Source of the DNA: Peptococcaceae bacterium BICA1-7
Lineage (GTDB): Bacteria > Bacillota > Desulfotomaculia > Desulfotomaculales > Desulfocucumaceae
Reading direction: 5' to 3'
Assembly: GCA_000802095.1 (NCBI GenBank)
Contig: JUEB01000014.1
Location: 1-64,000 of the forward strand
DNA: 64,000 nucleotides
A program made the position numbers and the translations under genes. The notes under the pieces are model-generated. The model was not told the origin of the DNA. It searched no databases and saw only the letters and a program-made list of their open reading frames with translations. Positions 10,987 to 19,763 of the stretch are shown in pieces (the first letter of the stretch is position 1; every line of letters begins with the position of its first letter).

Positions 10987-11328
10987 GGCATAGCCCTCCA
11001 TTGATTTTTTACAGGCGAAAAAGGCAAAATGTTTTCCAAAAAAACCTCCATTTATTGAGTATATGGAGGCCTGTCCGGAGAAACATATTTTTTAACAGTC
11101 AATTATTAACTTGTTGAAAACTCTGTGGAATACCTATAAGGCATCAATGTCATAATAACAAATTTTCCATATGTTATCAACAGGTTGGTAAATATAAAAG
11201 AAATACTGGTGTCCCTTGACTCTCCTATCCTTTTTAATATATAATTTTGTGTGATGTGCCTGATATTAACACTGTTAATATAAAGAAATAGGCTCAATTG
11301 AACTGCAGGTCAAGGAGGTGGGGAAAAT
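10987..11328. other. dnaA-rpmH intergenic region, candidate part of oriC
   Basis: A divergent gap of about 340 bases between dnaA (minus) and rpmH (plus). It carries weak DnaA-box-like 9-mers: TGTTGAAAA at 11112-11120 (reverse of TTTTCAACA), TGTGGAATA at 11124-11132 (reverse of TATTCCACA) and TTATCAACA at 11174-11182. The divergent dnaA and rpmH promoters must also lie here. No gene is seen. The position matches the incC half of bipartite Firmicute origins. Confidence 0.6.
11216..11245 (+). promoter_or_regulatory. rpmH operon promoter
   Basis: TTGACT (11216-11221), 18-base spacer, TATAAT (11240-11245), a near-perfect sigma-A promoter about 75 bases before the rpmH ribosome binding site (AAGGAGGTGGGG). 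Confidence 0.75.
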
Positions 11329-11463
11329 ATGAAGCGCACTTACCAGCCCAAAAAAAGAAAGCATAAAAAAGTGCACGGCTTTCTAAAAAGAATGTCCACA
11401 ACGGCCGGACGTAATGTTATTAAAAGGAGAAGGCTCAAGGGAAGGAAGAAATTAAGTGCTTAA
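11329..11463 (+). CDS. rpmH: 50S ribosomal protein L34
   Basis: The 44-residue, very basic ribosomal protein L34, reading [20 protein letters not shown] and ending [12 protein letters not shown], a full-length match to the family. ATG at 11329 follows the strong ribosome binding site AAGGAGGTGGGG. It starts the classical rpmH-rnpA-yidD-yidC-jag operon. A weak hairpin (AAGGCC...GGCCTT, about 11462-11486) just after the stop may attenuate transcription into rnpA. Confidence 0.97.
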   Translation: MKRTYQPKKRKHKKVHGFLKRMSTTAGRNVIKRRRLKGRKKLSA

Positions 11464-11553
11464 GGCCGCTGGAAAAGTGGCCTTTAATACTTACCCTGTT
11501 ATTTAACCAGACCTTACAGGTATCATGTTATTGTTTCCGGAAGGGTGTAAATA

Positions 11554-11883
11554 ATATATACCATAAAGAAAAACAACGACTTTAAGAAAATATACTCCAG
11601 GGGAAAATCAGTTGGCAGCAGGTATCTGGTATTGTACCGTCTGTCAGGTAATACCTCTATGACGAGGTTTGGTTTTTCCCTGAGTAAAAAAATAGGTAAG
11701 GCTGTGGTAAGGAACAGGGTAAAAAGAATGCTCAAAGAAATATGCAGGATTAATATGGACTGGTTTGAGGAAGGGTATGACTACATAATAATACCCAAAA
11801 AGGATTCCGGTAAGGAAAGTTTTCATACCTTTAAAGAAGAAATGTTCAAGCTCTCCAGGAAAATAAAAAAAATTAGGAAATAA
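11554..11883 (+). CDS. rnpA: ribonuclease P protein component (non-canonical start)
   Basis: Protein subunit of RNase P, which with its RNA matures tRNA 5' ends. The core FGFSLSKKIGKAVVRNRVKRM carries the RNR signature. A TTG at 11632 would give only 83 residues and cut off the conserved N-terminal strand. In the same frame, coding resemblance continues upstream through IKKNNDFKKIYSRGKSVGSR to an in-frame TAA at 11548. No ATG, GTG, TTG or CTG lies in that stretch; the only candidates near the ribosome binding site GGAAGGGTG (about 11539-11547) are the ATA codons at 11551 and 11554. I give 11554, for about 109 residues, the family length. Either initiation is at ATA or the start codon is altered. 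Identity is sure; the start is not. Confidence 0.85.
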   Translation: MYTIKKNNDFKKIYSRGKSVGSRYLVLYRLSGNTSMTRFGFSLSKKIGKAVVRNRVKRMLKEICRINMDWFEEGYDYIIIPKKDSGKESFHTFKEEMFKLSRKIKKIRK

Positions 11884-11940
11884 TAATTACCAGGGGTGAC
11901 TTTCCCGAAAGAGAAAGGGAAGGGCCAGAGGGCGGCAGTA

Positions 11941-12183
11941 ATGAATGAAAATAAAAAAAAGTTAAAAAGGATTCCGGTTACAACTGCTGTTGGCTTTATT
12001 AATATATACAGAAAATATATATCTCCTCTGAAAGCCCCCACCTGCAGATTCTACCCCACATGCTCACAATATGCCATAGAATCATTGGAAAAATATGGTA
12101 TAATAGTTGGGGCTTATAAAGCTTTTCTAAGAATACTAAAATGTCACCCATTTCACCCTGGAGGGTATGACCCTGTCAGGTAA
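11941..12183 (+). CDS. yidD: membrane protein insertion efficiency factor YidD
   Basis: An 80-residue YidD-family protein that assists YidC-dependent insertion at the inner face of the membrane. It shows the signature [24 protein letters not shown] and the ending [12 protein letters not shown], with the three conserved cysteines. ATG at 11941 is preceded by GAGGGCGG at suitable spacing; an in-frame GTG at 11896 would add 15 residues without family support. It sits in the standard rnpA-yidD-yidC order. Confidence 0.95.
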   Translation: MNENKKKLKRIPVTTAVGFINIYRKYISPLKAPTCRFYPTCSQYAIESLEKYGIIVGAYKAFLRILKCHPFHPGGYDPVR

Positions 12184-12204
12184 GGCTTCCTACGGAGGGG
12201 AAAA

Positions 12205-12897
12205 ATGAGTATACTAAATCCAATAGTAAACATTATAACATACATCATAAATTGGATGTACGGTCTTACTGTTAGCGCAAATATAGCCAGCTACGGCCTG
12301 GCCATAATATTTTTCACAATACTTCTCAAAGTGGTGCTGTACCCGCTTACCTTAAAGCAGATGAAATCTATGTACATGATGCAGAGGCTGGGCCCTAAAA
12401 TAAAGGAGATACAGGACAAGTACAAGGGCAAAGATCCCCAAAAGATGCAGCAGAAGATCATGGAGATTTACCGGGAACACAATGTAAATCCGCTGTCCGG
12501 GTGCCTTCCCCTTCTTATACAGATGCCCATACTGATAGCCCTTTTCCAGGCGCTGAGAACTTTTCATTACAAGGATCCCAGCCATGCCGGTTTTTTATGG
12601 ATACAAAACCTCAGTGAAATCAACAACGAGTTTTATGCGCTGGGAATTCTGTGTGCTGTCACCACATTCCTGCAGACACGGCTGACTACCAACATGTCTG
12701 ACCAGACACAAAAAATGATGCTGTACACCATGCCCATTATGATCGGCTATTTTGCCACCCAGGTGCCCGCAGGGCTGGCCCTGTACTGGGTAACCTTCAA
12801 TACTCTGGGCATATTACAGCAATATATAGTAAATAAGCAGACCAAGGATTTAAAGGAGGCGATACCAGAGGGTGCAGGTGGTAGAAAAGACAGGTAA
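12205..12897 (+). CDS. yidC: membrane protein insertase YidC
   Basis: Encodes a 230-residue YidC/Oxa1/Alb3 insertase (SpoIIIJ type) that inserts and folds membrane proteins with or without SecYEG. The first membrane segment is at about residues 31-50, followed by the charged cytoplasmic hairpin (about 55-90). The core stretch LSGCLPLLIQMPILIALFQALR follows, then two or three more membrane segments. It lacks the lipobox signal peptide seen in Bacillus SpoIIIJ, as is common in Clostridia. The 3' end overlaps the jag start by about 26 bases. Confidence 0.97.
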   Translation: MSILNPIVNIITYIINWMYGLTVSANIASYGLAIIFFTILLKVVLYPLTLKQMKSMYMMQRLGPKIKEIQDKYKGKDPQKMQQKIMEIYREHNVNPLSGCLPLLIQMPILIALFQALRTFHYKDPSHAGFLWIQNLSEINNEFYALGILCAVTTFLQTRLTTNMSDQTQKMMLYTMPIMIGYFATQVPAGLALYWVTFNTLGILQQYIVNKQTKDLKEAIPEGAGGRKDR

Positions 12898-13492
12898 GAC
12901 GGTAGAGGAAGCCGTCGAACAGGCCATCGCCGAATTGGGAATTCCCAGGGAAGAAACCGAAATTGAGATTATTGAGCATCCCTCTAAGGGATTTCTGGGC
13001 TTGTTGGGATCAAAGCCTGCCAGGGTTAAGGTATCGGTAAAGAACAGTCCCGTCAGAAGAGTAAAGGGTATAATGACTGAAATTCTGGACACCATGGACC
13101 TGCAGGCCAATCTCAGCATAGTGGAGAAGGACAACACTGTAACCATTAACCTTGAGGGAGAGAACCTGGGCATACTGATAGGCAGAAGAGGCGAAACACT
13201 GGATGCGCTGCAGTACCTTGTAAATCTTTCGATTAACAAAAACCAGGAAAACAGAAAGAAATTTATTCTGGACATAGAGGGCTACCGCAAGCGCAGGGAG
13301 GACACATTAAAAAAACTTGCCCAAAAGCTGGCCGACAAGGCTATGCAGAGGGGACGGAATGTAGTGCTGGAGCCGATGAATTCTCTGGAGAGAAGGATAA
13401 TACATACCGCGCTGCAGGGAAGAGACGATATTTCAACCTTCAGTGAGGGGGAGGAGCCTTACAGAAAGATAATTATTGCCCCCAAAAAATAG
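12872..13492 (+). CDS. jag: RNA-binding protein Jag/KhpB (SpoIIIJ-associated)
   Basis: A 206-residue protein with the Jag N-terminal domain (about 1-50, KTVEEAVEQAIAELGIPREE...SKGFLGLLGSKPARV), a KH domain with the GRRGETLDALQYLVNL loop (about 103-118) and a C-terminal R3H domain (RRIIHTALQGRDDISTFSEG). Jag/KhpB binds RNA and, in Firmicutes, influences cell elongation and division. GTG at 12872 lies inside yidC, with AAAGGAGGC about 12 bases upstream, so coupling with yidC is likely. A strong terminator closes the operon. Confidence 0.95.
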   Translation: MQVVEKTGKTVEEAVEQAIAELGIPREETEIEIIEHPSKGFLGLLGSKPARVKVSVKNSPVRRVKGIMTEILDTMDLQANLSIVEKDNTVTINLEGENLGILIGRRGETLDALQYLVNLSINKNQENRKKFILDIEGYRKRREDTLKKLAQKLADKAMQRGRNVVLEPMNSLERRIIHTALQGRDDISTFSEGEEPYRKIIIAPKK

Positions 13493-13501
13493 GTAAACTA
13501 T

Positions 13502-13532
13502 AACCCAGCAGGTAATTAACTGCTGGGTTTTT
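13502..13532 (+). terminator. terminator of the rpmH-jag operon
   Basis: A ten-base stem AACCCAGCAG / CTGCTGGGTT with loop gtaattaa, followed by TTTT, directly after the jag stop. Confidence 0.88.
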
Positions 13533-13556
13533 AATAAGGAATGGGACACACCGAAA

Positions 13557-13622
13557 GCGGAATGGGGACACACCTGCTGAAGTTAGAGTATTACTTTGGG
13601 GACAGGAATGTCCCCGATCGGT
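13557..13622 (+). repeat. dispersed palindromic repeat, copy B
   Basis: Forward copy of the element described at 4731: AGCGGAATGGGGACACACC...GGGGACAGGAATGTCCCCGATCGG. It is flanked by degenerate fragments: gaatgggacacaccgaaagcgg just before, and two further shortened units (atgtccccgat, tgtcctcggggaagggatgtcccc) up to about 13668, as if units had been added and decayed. It fills the jag-mnmE gap. Confidence 0.85.
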
Positions 13623-13707
13623 ATAATGTCCCCGATATATGAATGTCCTCGGGGAAGGGATGTCCCCGGTCTTGTGATAATAAATACTGGTCAGGAAGGG
13701 AATTCCG

Positions 13708-15081
13708 GTGTTAAACGATACCATAGCGGCCATATCCACACCTCCCGGCGAAGGGGGTGTGGGGATAATAAGAATAAGCGGGGAAAGGGCCTTGGATATT
13801 GCGGAAAAGGTTTTCCGGCCGGCCAGGAGCAAGGACTGGCGGAGGGAAGGCTTTAAGCTGCACTACGGTCATGCTGTTGATACGGTCACCGGTGAGGTGA
13901 TAGACGAGGTGCTGCTGGCTGTTATGAAGGCTCCGCACACATATACCCGGGAAGATGTGGTGGAAATTAACTGCCACGGAGGGGCCGTGCCCTTAAGGGC
14001 AGTACTTAAAACTGTTCTGACTGCGGGGGCCAGGCTGGCAGCCCCGGGGGAATTTACCAGGAGAGCCTTTTTAAGCGGAAGGATTGATCTTACCCAGGCC
14101 GAATCGGTAATAGATGTCATCCGTTCAAAGACAGAGGCCTCATTAAAGGTGGCCATGTCTCAGCTGGGGGGAGGGCTATCGGCGAAAATAAGGTCCCTTC
14201 AGGACAGGGTACTGGGCATGCTTGCACAGCTGGAGGCATCCATTGATTTTCCCGAGGATGATGTGGATGAAAAAAGCCGCCAGGAGTTAAGGGAGACTGC
14301 CGGTGAAATTATCGGGGGACTGGACCGGCTTTTAGAGGCGGCGGCAAGGGGCAGGATTTACCGGGAGGGAATCATGACGGTGATTGCCGGACGGCCCAAC
14401 GTGGGGAAGTCTTCCTTACTGAACGCCTTACTGGGACGGGAAAGGGCCATTGTCACCGATGTACCGGGAACCACCAGGGATGTTATAGAGGAGACCATCA
14501 ACATAAGGGGGATACCCCTTGTGCTGGCCGACACCGCGGGCCTGAGGGAAACAGGGGACCTTGTGGAAAAAATAGGGGTGGAAAAAACCCGCCAGACTAT
14601 AGAGGAGGCCGGACTTATACTCTTTGTGATAGATGCCGCCCAGGGGGTGACCGGTGAGGATTGTGAGATAATTAAGACGGTGGACCGGGAAAAAACTATT
14701 CTAATCATTAATAAAATAGATGTGGAGGAAAGCCCTGAGCTGCCCTTGGAAGAGGAATGGAGCATACCCCGGGTGGAAATATCCGCTCTTAAGGGGGAGG
14801 GCATAGAAATCCTGGAAGAAAAAATAGAGCATATGGTTACCGGCGGAAGGACAGGCTCTCCGGATTCCATTATTGTAAGCAATATAAGGCATGAGTCGGC
14901 GCTGGTAAAGGCCCGGGGAAGCATGGAGGAGTTTATGTCCCTGGCAGATGAGGGGGTCCCTCCGGATCTGCTCTCCATTGATGTAAGAGGCGCCTGGGAG
15001 ACTTTGGGGGAAATAACCGGGTCCACTGTTACTGAAGACCTGCTGGACCGTATATTCAATGATTTTTGTATTGGCAAGTGA
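13708..15081 (+). CDS. mnmE: tRNA uridine-5-carboxymethylaminomethyl GTPase MnmE
   Basis: A 457-residue GTPase that with MnmG builds the cmnm5U34 modification of wobble uridines. It has the N-terminal tetrahydrofolate-binding domain (about 1-118), a helical domain and an inserted G domain with G1 [20 protein letters not shown]3 DTAGLRET and G4 NKID. It ends with the family C-terminal motif FCIGK, which holds the catalytic cysteine. GTG at 13708 follows AGGAAGGG. MnmG begins 11 bases after the stop. Confidence 0.97.
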   Translation: MLNDTIAAISTPPGEGGVGIIRISGERALDIAEKVFRPARSKDWRREGFKLHYGHAVDTVTGEVIDEVLLAVMKAPHTYTREDVVEINCHGGAVPLRAVLKTVLTAGARLAAPGEFTRRAFLSGRIDLTQAESVIDVIRSKTEASLKVAMSQLGGGLSAKIRSLQDRVLGMLAQLEASIDFPEDDVDEKSRQELRETAGEIIGGLDRLLEAAARGRIYREGIMTVIAGRPNVGKSSLLNALLGRERAIVTDVPGTTRDVIEETINIRGIPLVLADTAGLRETGDLVEKIGVEKTRQTIEEAGLILFVIDAAQGVTGEDCEIIKTVDREKTILIINKIDVEESPELPLEEEWSIPRVEISALKGEGIEILEEKIEHMVTGGRTGSPDSIIVSNIRHESALVKARGSMEEFMSLADEGVPPDLLSIDVRGAWETLGEITGSTVTEDLLDRIFNDFCIGK

Positions 15082-15092
15082 GGTGTTTCTAA

Positions 15093-16979
15093 ATGGAGTA
15101 CCCTGCCGGGAGTTATGATGTTATAGTGGTGGGGGCCGGGCACGCCGGCTGTGAGGCCGGGCTGGCGGCCGCCAGGCTGGGGTGCAGGACCCTGGTGCTG
15201 ACGGTGAACATGGATAATATAGCCCTTATGCCCTGCAACCCCTCGGTAGGGGGCCCGGCCAAGGGTCAGCTGGTCAGGGAGATAGACGCTCTGGGCGGGG
15301 AGCTAGGCATTAATATAGACCGGTCGGCCATACAGATGAGAATGCTCAACACTGCCAAGGGTCCGGCGGTGCACGCTTTGAGGGCACAGGCGGACAAGAG
15401 GCTGTACCAGGACAATATGAGGAGTGTGCTGGAGGGCCAGGAAAATCTGGATCTGAGACAGGTAATGGTGGACCGGGTGCTGGTCAGAAATGGGAAGACC
15501 GCAGGGGTGGTGGTAAGCACCGGGGCGGTCTTTGATGCCCCGGCGGTTATCCTGACCACCGGCACCTATTTAAAGGGCCGGGTTATTATAGGGGAACTGG
15601 CCTATTCGGGGGGTCCCAGCGGTAATTTCCCGTCGCTCAAGCTTTCCGACAGCCTTCAGGAGCTGGGAATAAAGCTGGTCAGGTTTAAAACAGGGACTCC
15701 GGCAAGGGTTGATAAAAGAAGTGTGGACTTTTCCAAAATGACCATCCAGCCGGGGGATGAAAAACTTTACAACTTTTCCTTTGTGTCTGGAATAAAGGAA
15801 AGGGAGCAGGTGCCCTGCTGGCTGACCTACACCAATGAGGAGACCCACCGGATTATAAGGGAAAACCTGGACAGATCCCCTTTATACAGCGGCTTTATTA
15901 AGGGAACCGGCCCCCGCTACTGTCCTTCCATTGAGGATAAGGTGGTGAGGTTTTCAGAGAGGCCGGGGCACCAGGTTTTTATAGAGCCCGAGGGAAGGCA
16001 TACCAACGAGATGTATGTCCAGGGACTTAGCACCAGCCTTCCGGAGGATGTTCAGATGGCCATGATCAAGACAGTTCCCGGTCTGGAGAATGTGAAAATA
16101 ATAAGGACAGGCTATGCTATAGAATATGACAGCATTGATCCCACCCAGCTCAAGCTTTCACTGGAAAATAAAGAAATTCCCGGGCTTTTCAGCGCCGGTC
16201 AGATTAACGGGACATCGGGATATGAGGAGGCTGCCGCCCAGGGGCTGATGGCGGGGATTAACGCGGTCATGTATTTAAGGGGCAGGGACCCGGTGGTGCT
16301 GTCCAGGTCCGAGGCCTACATAGGGGTTTTGATAGACGACCTGGTTACCAAGGGAACAAATGAGCCGTACCGTTTGCTCACCTCCAGAGCCGAATACCGG
16401 CTGCTGCTAAGGCAGGACAACGCCGATATGAGGCTTACTGAGACCGGGCACAGCATAGGGCTTATAGGTGACCAGAGGATTAGTTATTTTATGGAAAAAA
16501 AGAAAATGATCTATGATGAAATAGACAGACTCAATAGAACACATGTTCCAGCAACCTCTGAGATAAAGTCCCTGTTAAAGGAAAAGGGATCTGATTACCA
16601 GCAGGGGGTCAGTATGGCATTACTGCTCAGAAGGCCGGAGCTAAGCTACCAGGATCTTCTGGAACTGCCCCTGGAAAGCCCGGATCTTCCTCAGGAAGTA
16701 AGGGAAGAGGTGGAGATAGAGGTTAAGTACGAGGGGTATATAAAAAAGCAGCGGTCCCAGGTGGAAAGGTTTGAAAAGCTGGAAAACAGGAAAATACCCC
16801 CGGATGTAAATTTTGAGGATATGAAGGGGGTTTCCAATGAGGCCAGGCAGAAACTGGCCCGGGTCAGGCCTGAGTCGGTGGGACAGGCGGCCAGAATATC
16901 CGGGGTGAGCCCGGCGGACATTTCGGTACTGATGATATACCTGGAGCAGATGGCCAGGTCGAAGGGAGAGGGCAGCTGA
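15093..16979 (+). CDS. mnmG: tRNA uridine-5-carboxymethylaminomethyl modification enzyme MnmG (GidA)
   Basis: A 628-residue FAD-dependent partner of MnmE. The Rossmann motif [19 protein letters not shown] opens the protein; [22 protein letters not shown] and the GidA signature [11 protein letters not shown] follow, with [20 protein letters not shown] in the FAD domain and a helical C-terminal domain (about 550-628). Length is normal. The rsmG start follows its stop by one base, so mnmE-mnmG-rsmG form one operon. Confidence 0.98.
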   Translation: MEYPAGSYDVIVVGAGHAGCEAGLAAARLGCRTLVLTVNMDNIALMPCNPSVGGPAKGQLVREIDALGGELGINIDRSAIQMRMLNTAKGPAVHALRAQADKRLYQDNMRSVLEGQENLDLRQVMVDRVLVRNGKTAGVVVSTGAVFDAPAVILTTGTYLKGRVIIGELAYSGGPSGNFPSLKLSDSLQELGIKLVRFKTGTPARVDKRSVDFSKMTIQPGDEKLYNFSFVSGIKEREQVPCWLTYTNEETHRIIRENLDRSPLYSGFIKGTGPRYCPSIEDKVVRFSERPGHQVFIEPEGRHTNEMYVQGLSTSLPEDVQMAMIKTVPGLENVKIIRTGYAIEYDSIDPTQLKLSLENKEIPGLFSAGQINGTSGYEEAAAQGLMAGINAVMYLRGRDPVVLSRSEAYIGVLIDDLVTKGTNEPYRLLTSRAEYRLLLRQDNADMRLTETGHSIGLIGDQRISYFMEKKKMIYDEIDRLNRTHVPATSEIKSLLKEKGSDYQQGVSMALLLRRPELSYQDLLELPLESPDLPQEVREEVEIEVKYEGYIKKQRSQVERFEKLENRKIPPDVNFEDMKGVSNEARQKLARVRPESVGQAARISGVSPADISVLMIYLEQMARSKGEGS

Positions 16980-16980
16980 A

Positions 16981-17703
16981 TTGGCAGCATTGCTGGAGGA
17001 AAGTCTGGCTGCCGGAGCTGGGTGGCTGGACATAAGCATACCGGATCAGCATATGGTTTTGTTCAGATCATACTACAGGCTGCTGGAGGAGGAGAATGCC
17101 AAGTACAACCTCACTTCCCTGGAAGGAGAAAGGGAGGTGGCTGTCAAGCACTTTATAGACAGCTTAAGCTGCGTCAAGGCATTGGACTTCAATAATAAAA
17201 GGGTTGTTGATATAGGAACCGGGGCGGGGTTTCCGGGTGTTCCCCTTAAAATTCTGTACCGGGACATGAGCCTTGTGCTGGTGGACTCAGTCAAAAAGAA
17301 AGTACACTTTCTGGATTTACTTGTGGAAAAGCTGGGGCTGGACGGGGTGGAAAGAAGGTGGGACCGTGCCGAAACAATGGGCAGGGCGGAGGAATTCAGG
17401 GAAAGCGCCGATATAGTGGTCAGCAGGGCGGTGGCCCCCTTAAACGTGCTGGCCGAGCTGTGCCTTCCCCTGGTTCGGGAGGGAGGATATTTTCTTTCCA
17501 TGAAGGGCCCGGGGGCGGAACAAGAGATTGATGAGGCCGGAAAGGCCATTGAGCTGCTGGGGGGATGGTTTGAAAAAAGGGAAAGCTTAAGGCTTCCCTT
17601 TTATAACGAGGAAAGAAATATAATTTTGATCAGAAAGGTGGCCCCTACCCCGGAAAAATACCCCCGCAGGGAAGGGATGCCGGCCAAAAGGCCCATAAGG
17701 TGA
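16981..17703 (+). CDS. rsmG: 16S rRNA (guanine-N7) methyltransferase RsmG (GidB)
   Basis: A 240-residue SAM-dependent methyltransferase that modifies G527 (E. coli numbering) of 16S rRNA; loss gives low-level streptomycin resistance in several bacteria. The SAM-binding motif is VVDIGTGAGFPGVPLKIL (about 77-94), followed by LVDSVKKKVHFLDLLVEKLGL and the motif DIVVSRAVAPLNVLAELC. The TTG start at 16981 is one base after the mnmG stop, with GAGAGGGC as ribosome binding site. Confidence 0.96.
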   Translation: MAALLEESLAAGAGWLDISIPDQHMVLFRSYYRLLEEENAKYNLTSLEGEREVAVKHFIDSLSCVKALDFNNKRVVDIGTGAGFPGVPLKILYRDMSLVLVDSVKKKVHFLDLLVEKLGLDGVERRWDRAETMGRAEEFRESADIVVSRAVAPLNVLAELCLPLVREGGYFLSMKGPGAEQEIDEAGKAIELLGGWFEKRESLRLPFYNEERNIILIRKVAPTPEKYPRREGMPAKRPIR

Positions 17704-18006
17704 CCTTATCGGTTTAAGGCGGTGGAGATTAAAATCCACTGTCTTTTTTATAAGCGGAAAGGGGACACACCTGCTGAAGTTGGGGTATTCCTTTGGGGAC
17801 AGGAATGTCCCCGATCGGTATGGCCTACTCCCAATTCCTAATTAGGGCGATAGCCCTCTTTTTTATTGCAGAAACTCTGTAAAAGGGGTTTTTTATGATA
17901 AAAGAAGGAACGGAGAGTATTTTCGTTGAATAGTTCCCAAGCAGTGATAATAATTGAAGTATTACCAAGAGGCTTATGATGACTGGATTAGCCGGGGGAG
18001 GTAAGC
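17704..18006. other. rsmG-parA intergenic region
   Basis: No gene is seen. Directly after rsmG there is a small hairpin (GTGGA-gattaaaa-TCCAC, about 17724-17741) followed by a T-rich stretch, a probable weak terminator. Copy C of the dispersed repeat follows at 17754. The last 130 bases should hold the parA promoter; TTGAAT at 17926 and a TAATAA about 16 bases later are possible but unconvincing boxes. Confidence 0.5.
17754..17820 (+). repeat. dispersed palindromic repeat, copy C
   Basis: Forward copy of the element at 4731, beginning AGCGGAAAGGGGACACACC and ending GGGGACAGGAATGTCCCCGATCGG. It is the cleanest single copy of the four and has no degenerate flanking units. Confidence 0.87.
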
Positions 18007-18768
18007 ATGGGAAAGACTATAGCCATTGCCAATCAAAAAGGCGGGGTGGCCAAAACTACTACAGCAGTTAACCTGTCGGCATGGCTGTCCCTTATGGGGA
18101 AAAGGATACTGCTTATTGATATTGATCCCCAGGGAAACGCCTCCAGCGGCCTTGGCCTCAATAAAGATGCAATGGAATACACCATTTATGACGTACTTAT
18201 AAATGGTATAGAAGTCAGCCGGGCTGTGACCGGCTGCCCGGTGGAAAACCTCCTGGTGCTGCCTTCCAGGATAGAGCTGGCCGGGGCTGAAATAGAAATG
18301 GTTTCCCTGGAGGGAAGGGAATATTTACTTAAAAAGGCCCTTGAGGGTTTAAGGGACAGCTATGACTTTATCATCATTGACTGCCCCCCCTCTCTGGGAC
18401 TGCTGACCATAAACGCCATGGCAGCGGCAGACTCGGTACTTATTCCAATACAGTGCGAGTACTATGCCCTGGAGGGAGTGGGGCAGCTTTTGAACACCAT
18501 CGGATTGGTGCAGAAGGGAATAAACAGGGATCTGGTCATAGAGGGTGTGCTGCTTACCATGTTTGACGGAAGGACCAACCTGAGCATCCAGGTGGTGGAC
18601 GAAATAAAGAGGCACTTCCGGGACAAGGTATACAGGAGCATAGTTCCCAGAAATGTTCGTCTCAGTGAGGCCCCCAGCCACGGGAAGCCGGTTATGGTTT
18701 ATGACAGGAGGTCCAGGGGGGCCGAGGTATATCACGATCTGGCGAAGGAAGTGTTGGGCATTGAATAA
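18007..18768 (+). CDS. parA: chromosome partitioning ATPase ParA (Soj)
   Basis: A 253-residue deviant Walker A ATPase that with ParB segregates the chromosome origin and, as Soj, controls DnaA in Bacillus. The N-terminal motif is KGGVAKTTTAVNLSAWL, Walker A' is LLIDIDPQGNASSGLG and Walker B is YDFIIIDCPPSLGLLTINAM. The fourth residue of the P-loop signature is Ala rather than the more usual Gly (KGGVAKTT), a common variant. ATG at 18007 follows GGGGGAGG. The parB start lies inside its last codons. Confidence 0.97.
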   Translation: MGKTIAIANQKGGVAKTTTAVNLSAWLSLMGKRILLIDIDPQGNASSGLGLNKDAMEYTIYDVLINGIEVSRAVTGCPVENLLVLPSRIELAGAEIEMVSLEGREYLLKKALEGLRDSYDFIIIDCPPSLGLLTINAMAAADSVLIPIQCEYYALEGVGQLLNTIGLVQKGINRDLVIEGVLLTMFDGRTNLSIQVVDEIKRHFRDKVYRSIVPRNVRLSEAPSHGKPVMVYDRRSRGAEVYHDLAKEVLGIE

Positions 18769-19630
18769 AAAAAGAGGGCTGGGAAGAGGTCTGGATGCCC
18801 TGCTGCCGGGTACCGCCGGAGACAGTGAGGGCAGCCTAAGGGAGATCAATATTGGAGATGTGCTGCCCAACCCCAGGCAGCCACGGCAGGTGGTTAATGA
18901 GGAAAAGCTGGCCGAGCTGGCTGAGTCCATTAAGGAGCACGGCATTGTTCAGCCCATTGTGGTAAGGCCTTTAGAAGACGGGAAATTCGAGCTGATTGCC
19001 GGGGAGAGAAGGTGGAAGGCCTGCCTCCTCCTTAATATGGAAATAATTCCTGCGGTAATAAGGAATTACGGAGACCTGGAAGCGGCAGCGGTGGCCCTTA
19101 TAGAGAATGTCCAGAGGGAAAACCTAAGCTCTCTGGAGGAGGCCCGGGCCTACAGAATTCTGATGGAAGATTTCGGGCTGACCCAGGAGGAAGTTTCCAG
19201 GAGAGTGGGAAAAAGCAGGCCCTTTGTGGGGAATATGGTGAGACTCCTGTCCCTTCCCGAGGGGATACAGAAAATGATGGTGTCAAACCAGCTTTCCACT
19301 GGTCATGCCAGAGCCTTGCTGGGGCTACAGGATGAAGGCCGGCAAATGAGTGCGGCCAAAAAAATAGTCAGAAACCAGCTGAATGTCAGGCAGGCTGAGA
19401 GCCTGGTAAAAACACTGAGCAGGATTAGATCCCGGGTCAGGAAGGCCGGAGGTAAGAATAGAGAATACCTGGTACTGGAAAGGGACCTAAGTTCATTTTT
19501 GCCCGCTGCCGTTAAAATGAGAGAAAAAAAGGATGGCGGGGGCAGGCTGATCATGGACTTTGAGAATTCAGACGAGATGCTTAGATTCGCCAATCTTCTG
19601 CGGCAGAGCAGGGAAAATTCTTCTTCCTAA
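18761..19630 (+). CDS. parB: chromosome partitioning protein ParB (Spo0J)
   Basis: A 289-residue CTP-dependent DNA clamp that loads at parS. The start MNKKRGLGRGLDALLPG is at TTG 18761, overlapping the parA stop by eight bases; a longer frame to 18653 reads back into parA and is not credible. The N-terminal CTPase/ParB-N domain carries ENVQRENLSSLEEARAY and GERRWKACLL. The helix-turn-helix is in LTQEEVSRRVGKSRPFVGNMVRLL and the dimerisation tail is at about 230-289. A perfect parS site lies eight bases after the stop. No separate noc gene is seen in the usual place next to rsmG. Confidence 0.97.
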   Translation: MNKKRGLGRGLDALLPGTAGDSEGSLREINIGDVLPNPRQPRQVVNEEKLAELAESIKEHGIVQPIVVRPLEDGKFELIAGERRWKACLLLNMEIIPAVIRNYGDLEAAAVALIENVQRENLSSLEEARAYRILMEDFGLTQEEVSRRVGKSRPFVGNMVRLLSLPEGIQKMMVSNQLSTGHARALLGLQDEGRQMSAAKKIVRNQLNVRQAESLVKTLSRIRSRVRKAGGKNREYLVLERDLSSFLPAAVKMREKKDGGGRLIMDFENSDEMLRFANLLRQSRENSSS

Positions 19631-19637
19631 ATGAAAA

Positions 19638-19653
19638 TGTTTCACGTGAAACA
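19638..19653 (+). promoter_or_regulatory. parS centromere site
   Basis: TGTTTCACGTGAAACA, a perfect 16-base palindrome identical to the consensus Firmicute parS bound by ParB/Spo0J. It lies eight bases after the parB stop, about 8.5 kb from dnaA. I found no second perfect copy in the window. Confidence 0.95.
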
Positions 19654-19704
19654 ACAGCCGTTTTTAATAACTGAAGAGTCTATGAGTATTATGACATTAA
19701 ATGT

Positions 19705-19728
19705 AACGCCCAAGGGCGGTTTTTTTTG
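19705..19728 (+). terminator. terminator of the parA-parB operon
   Basis: A short GC stem CGCCC-aa-GGGCG followed by a run of eight T. The stem is short but the T-run is strong. Confidence 0.7.
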
Positions 19729-19763
19729 GGTATTTCAGAGAGATGCGGGGGAGATGGGCAAAG

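Noticed and set aside
18653-18760. Longer N-terminal extension of ParB
   Set aside because: The extra codons lie inside parA in another frame; the conserved ParB start is at 18761 with its own ribosome binding site.
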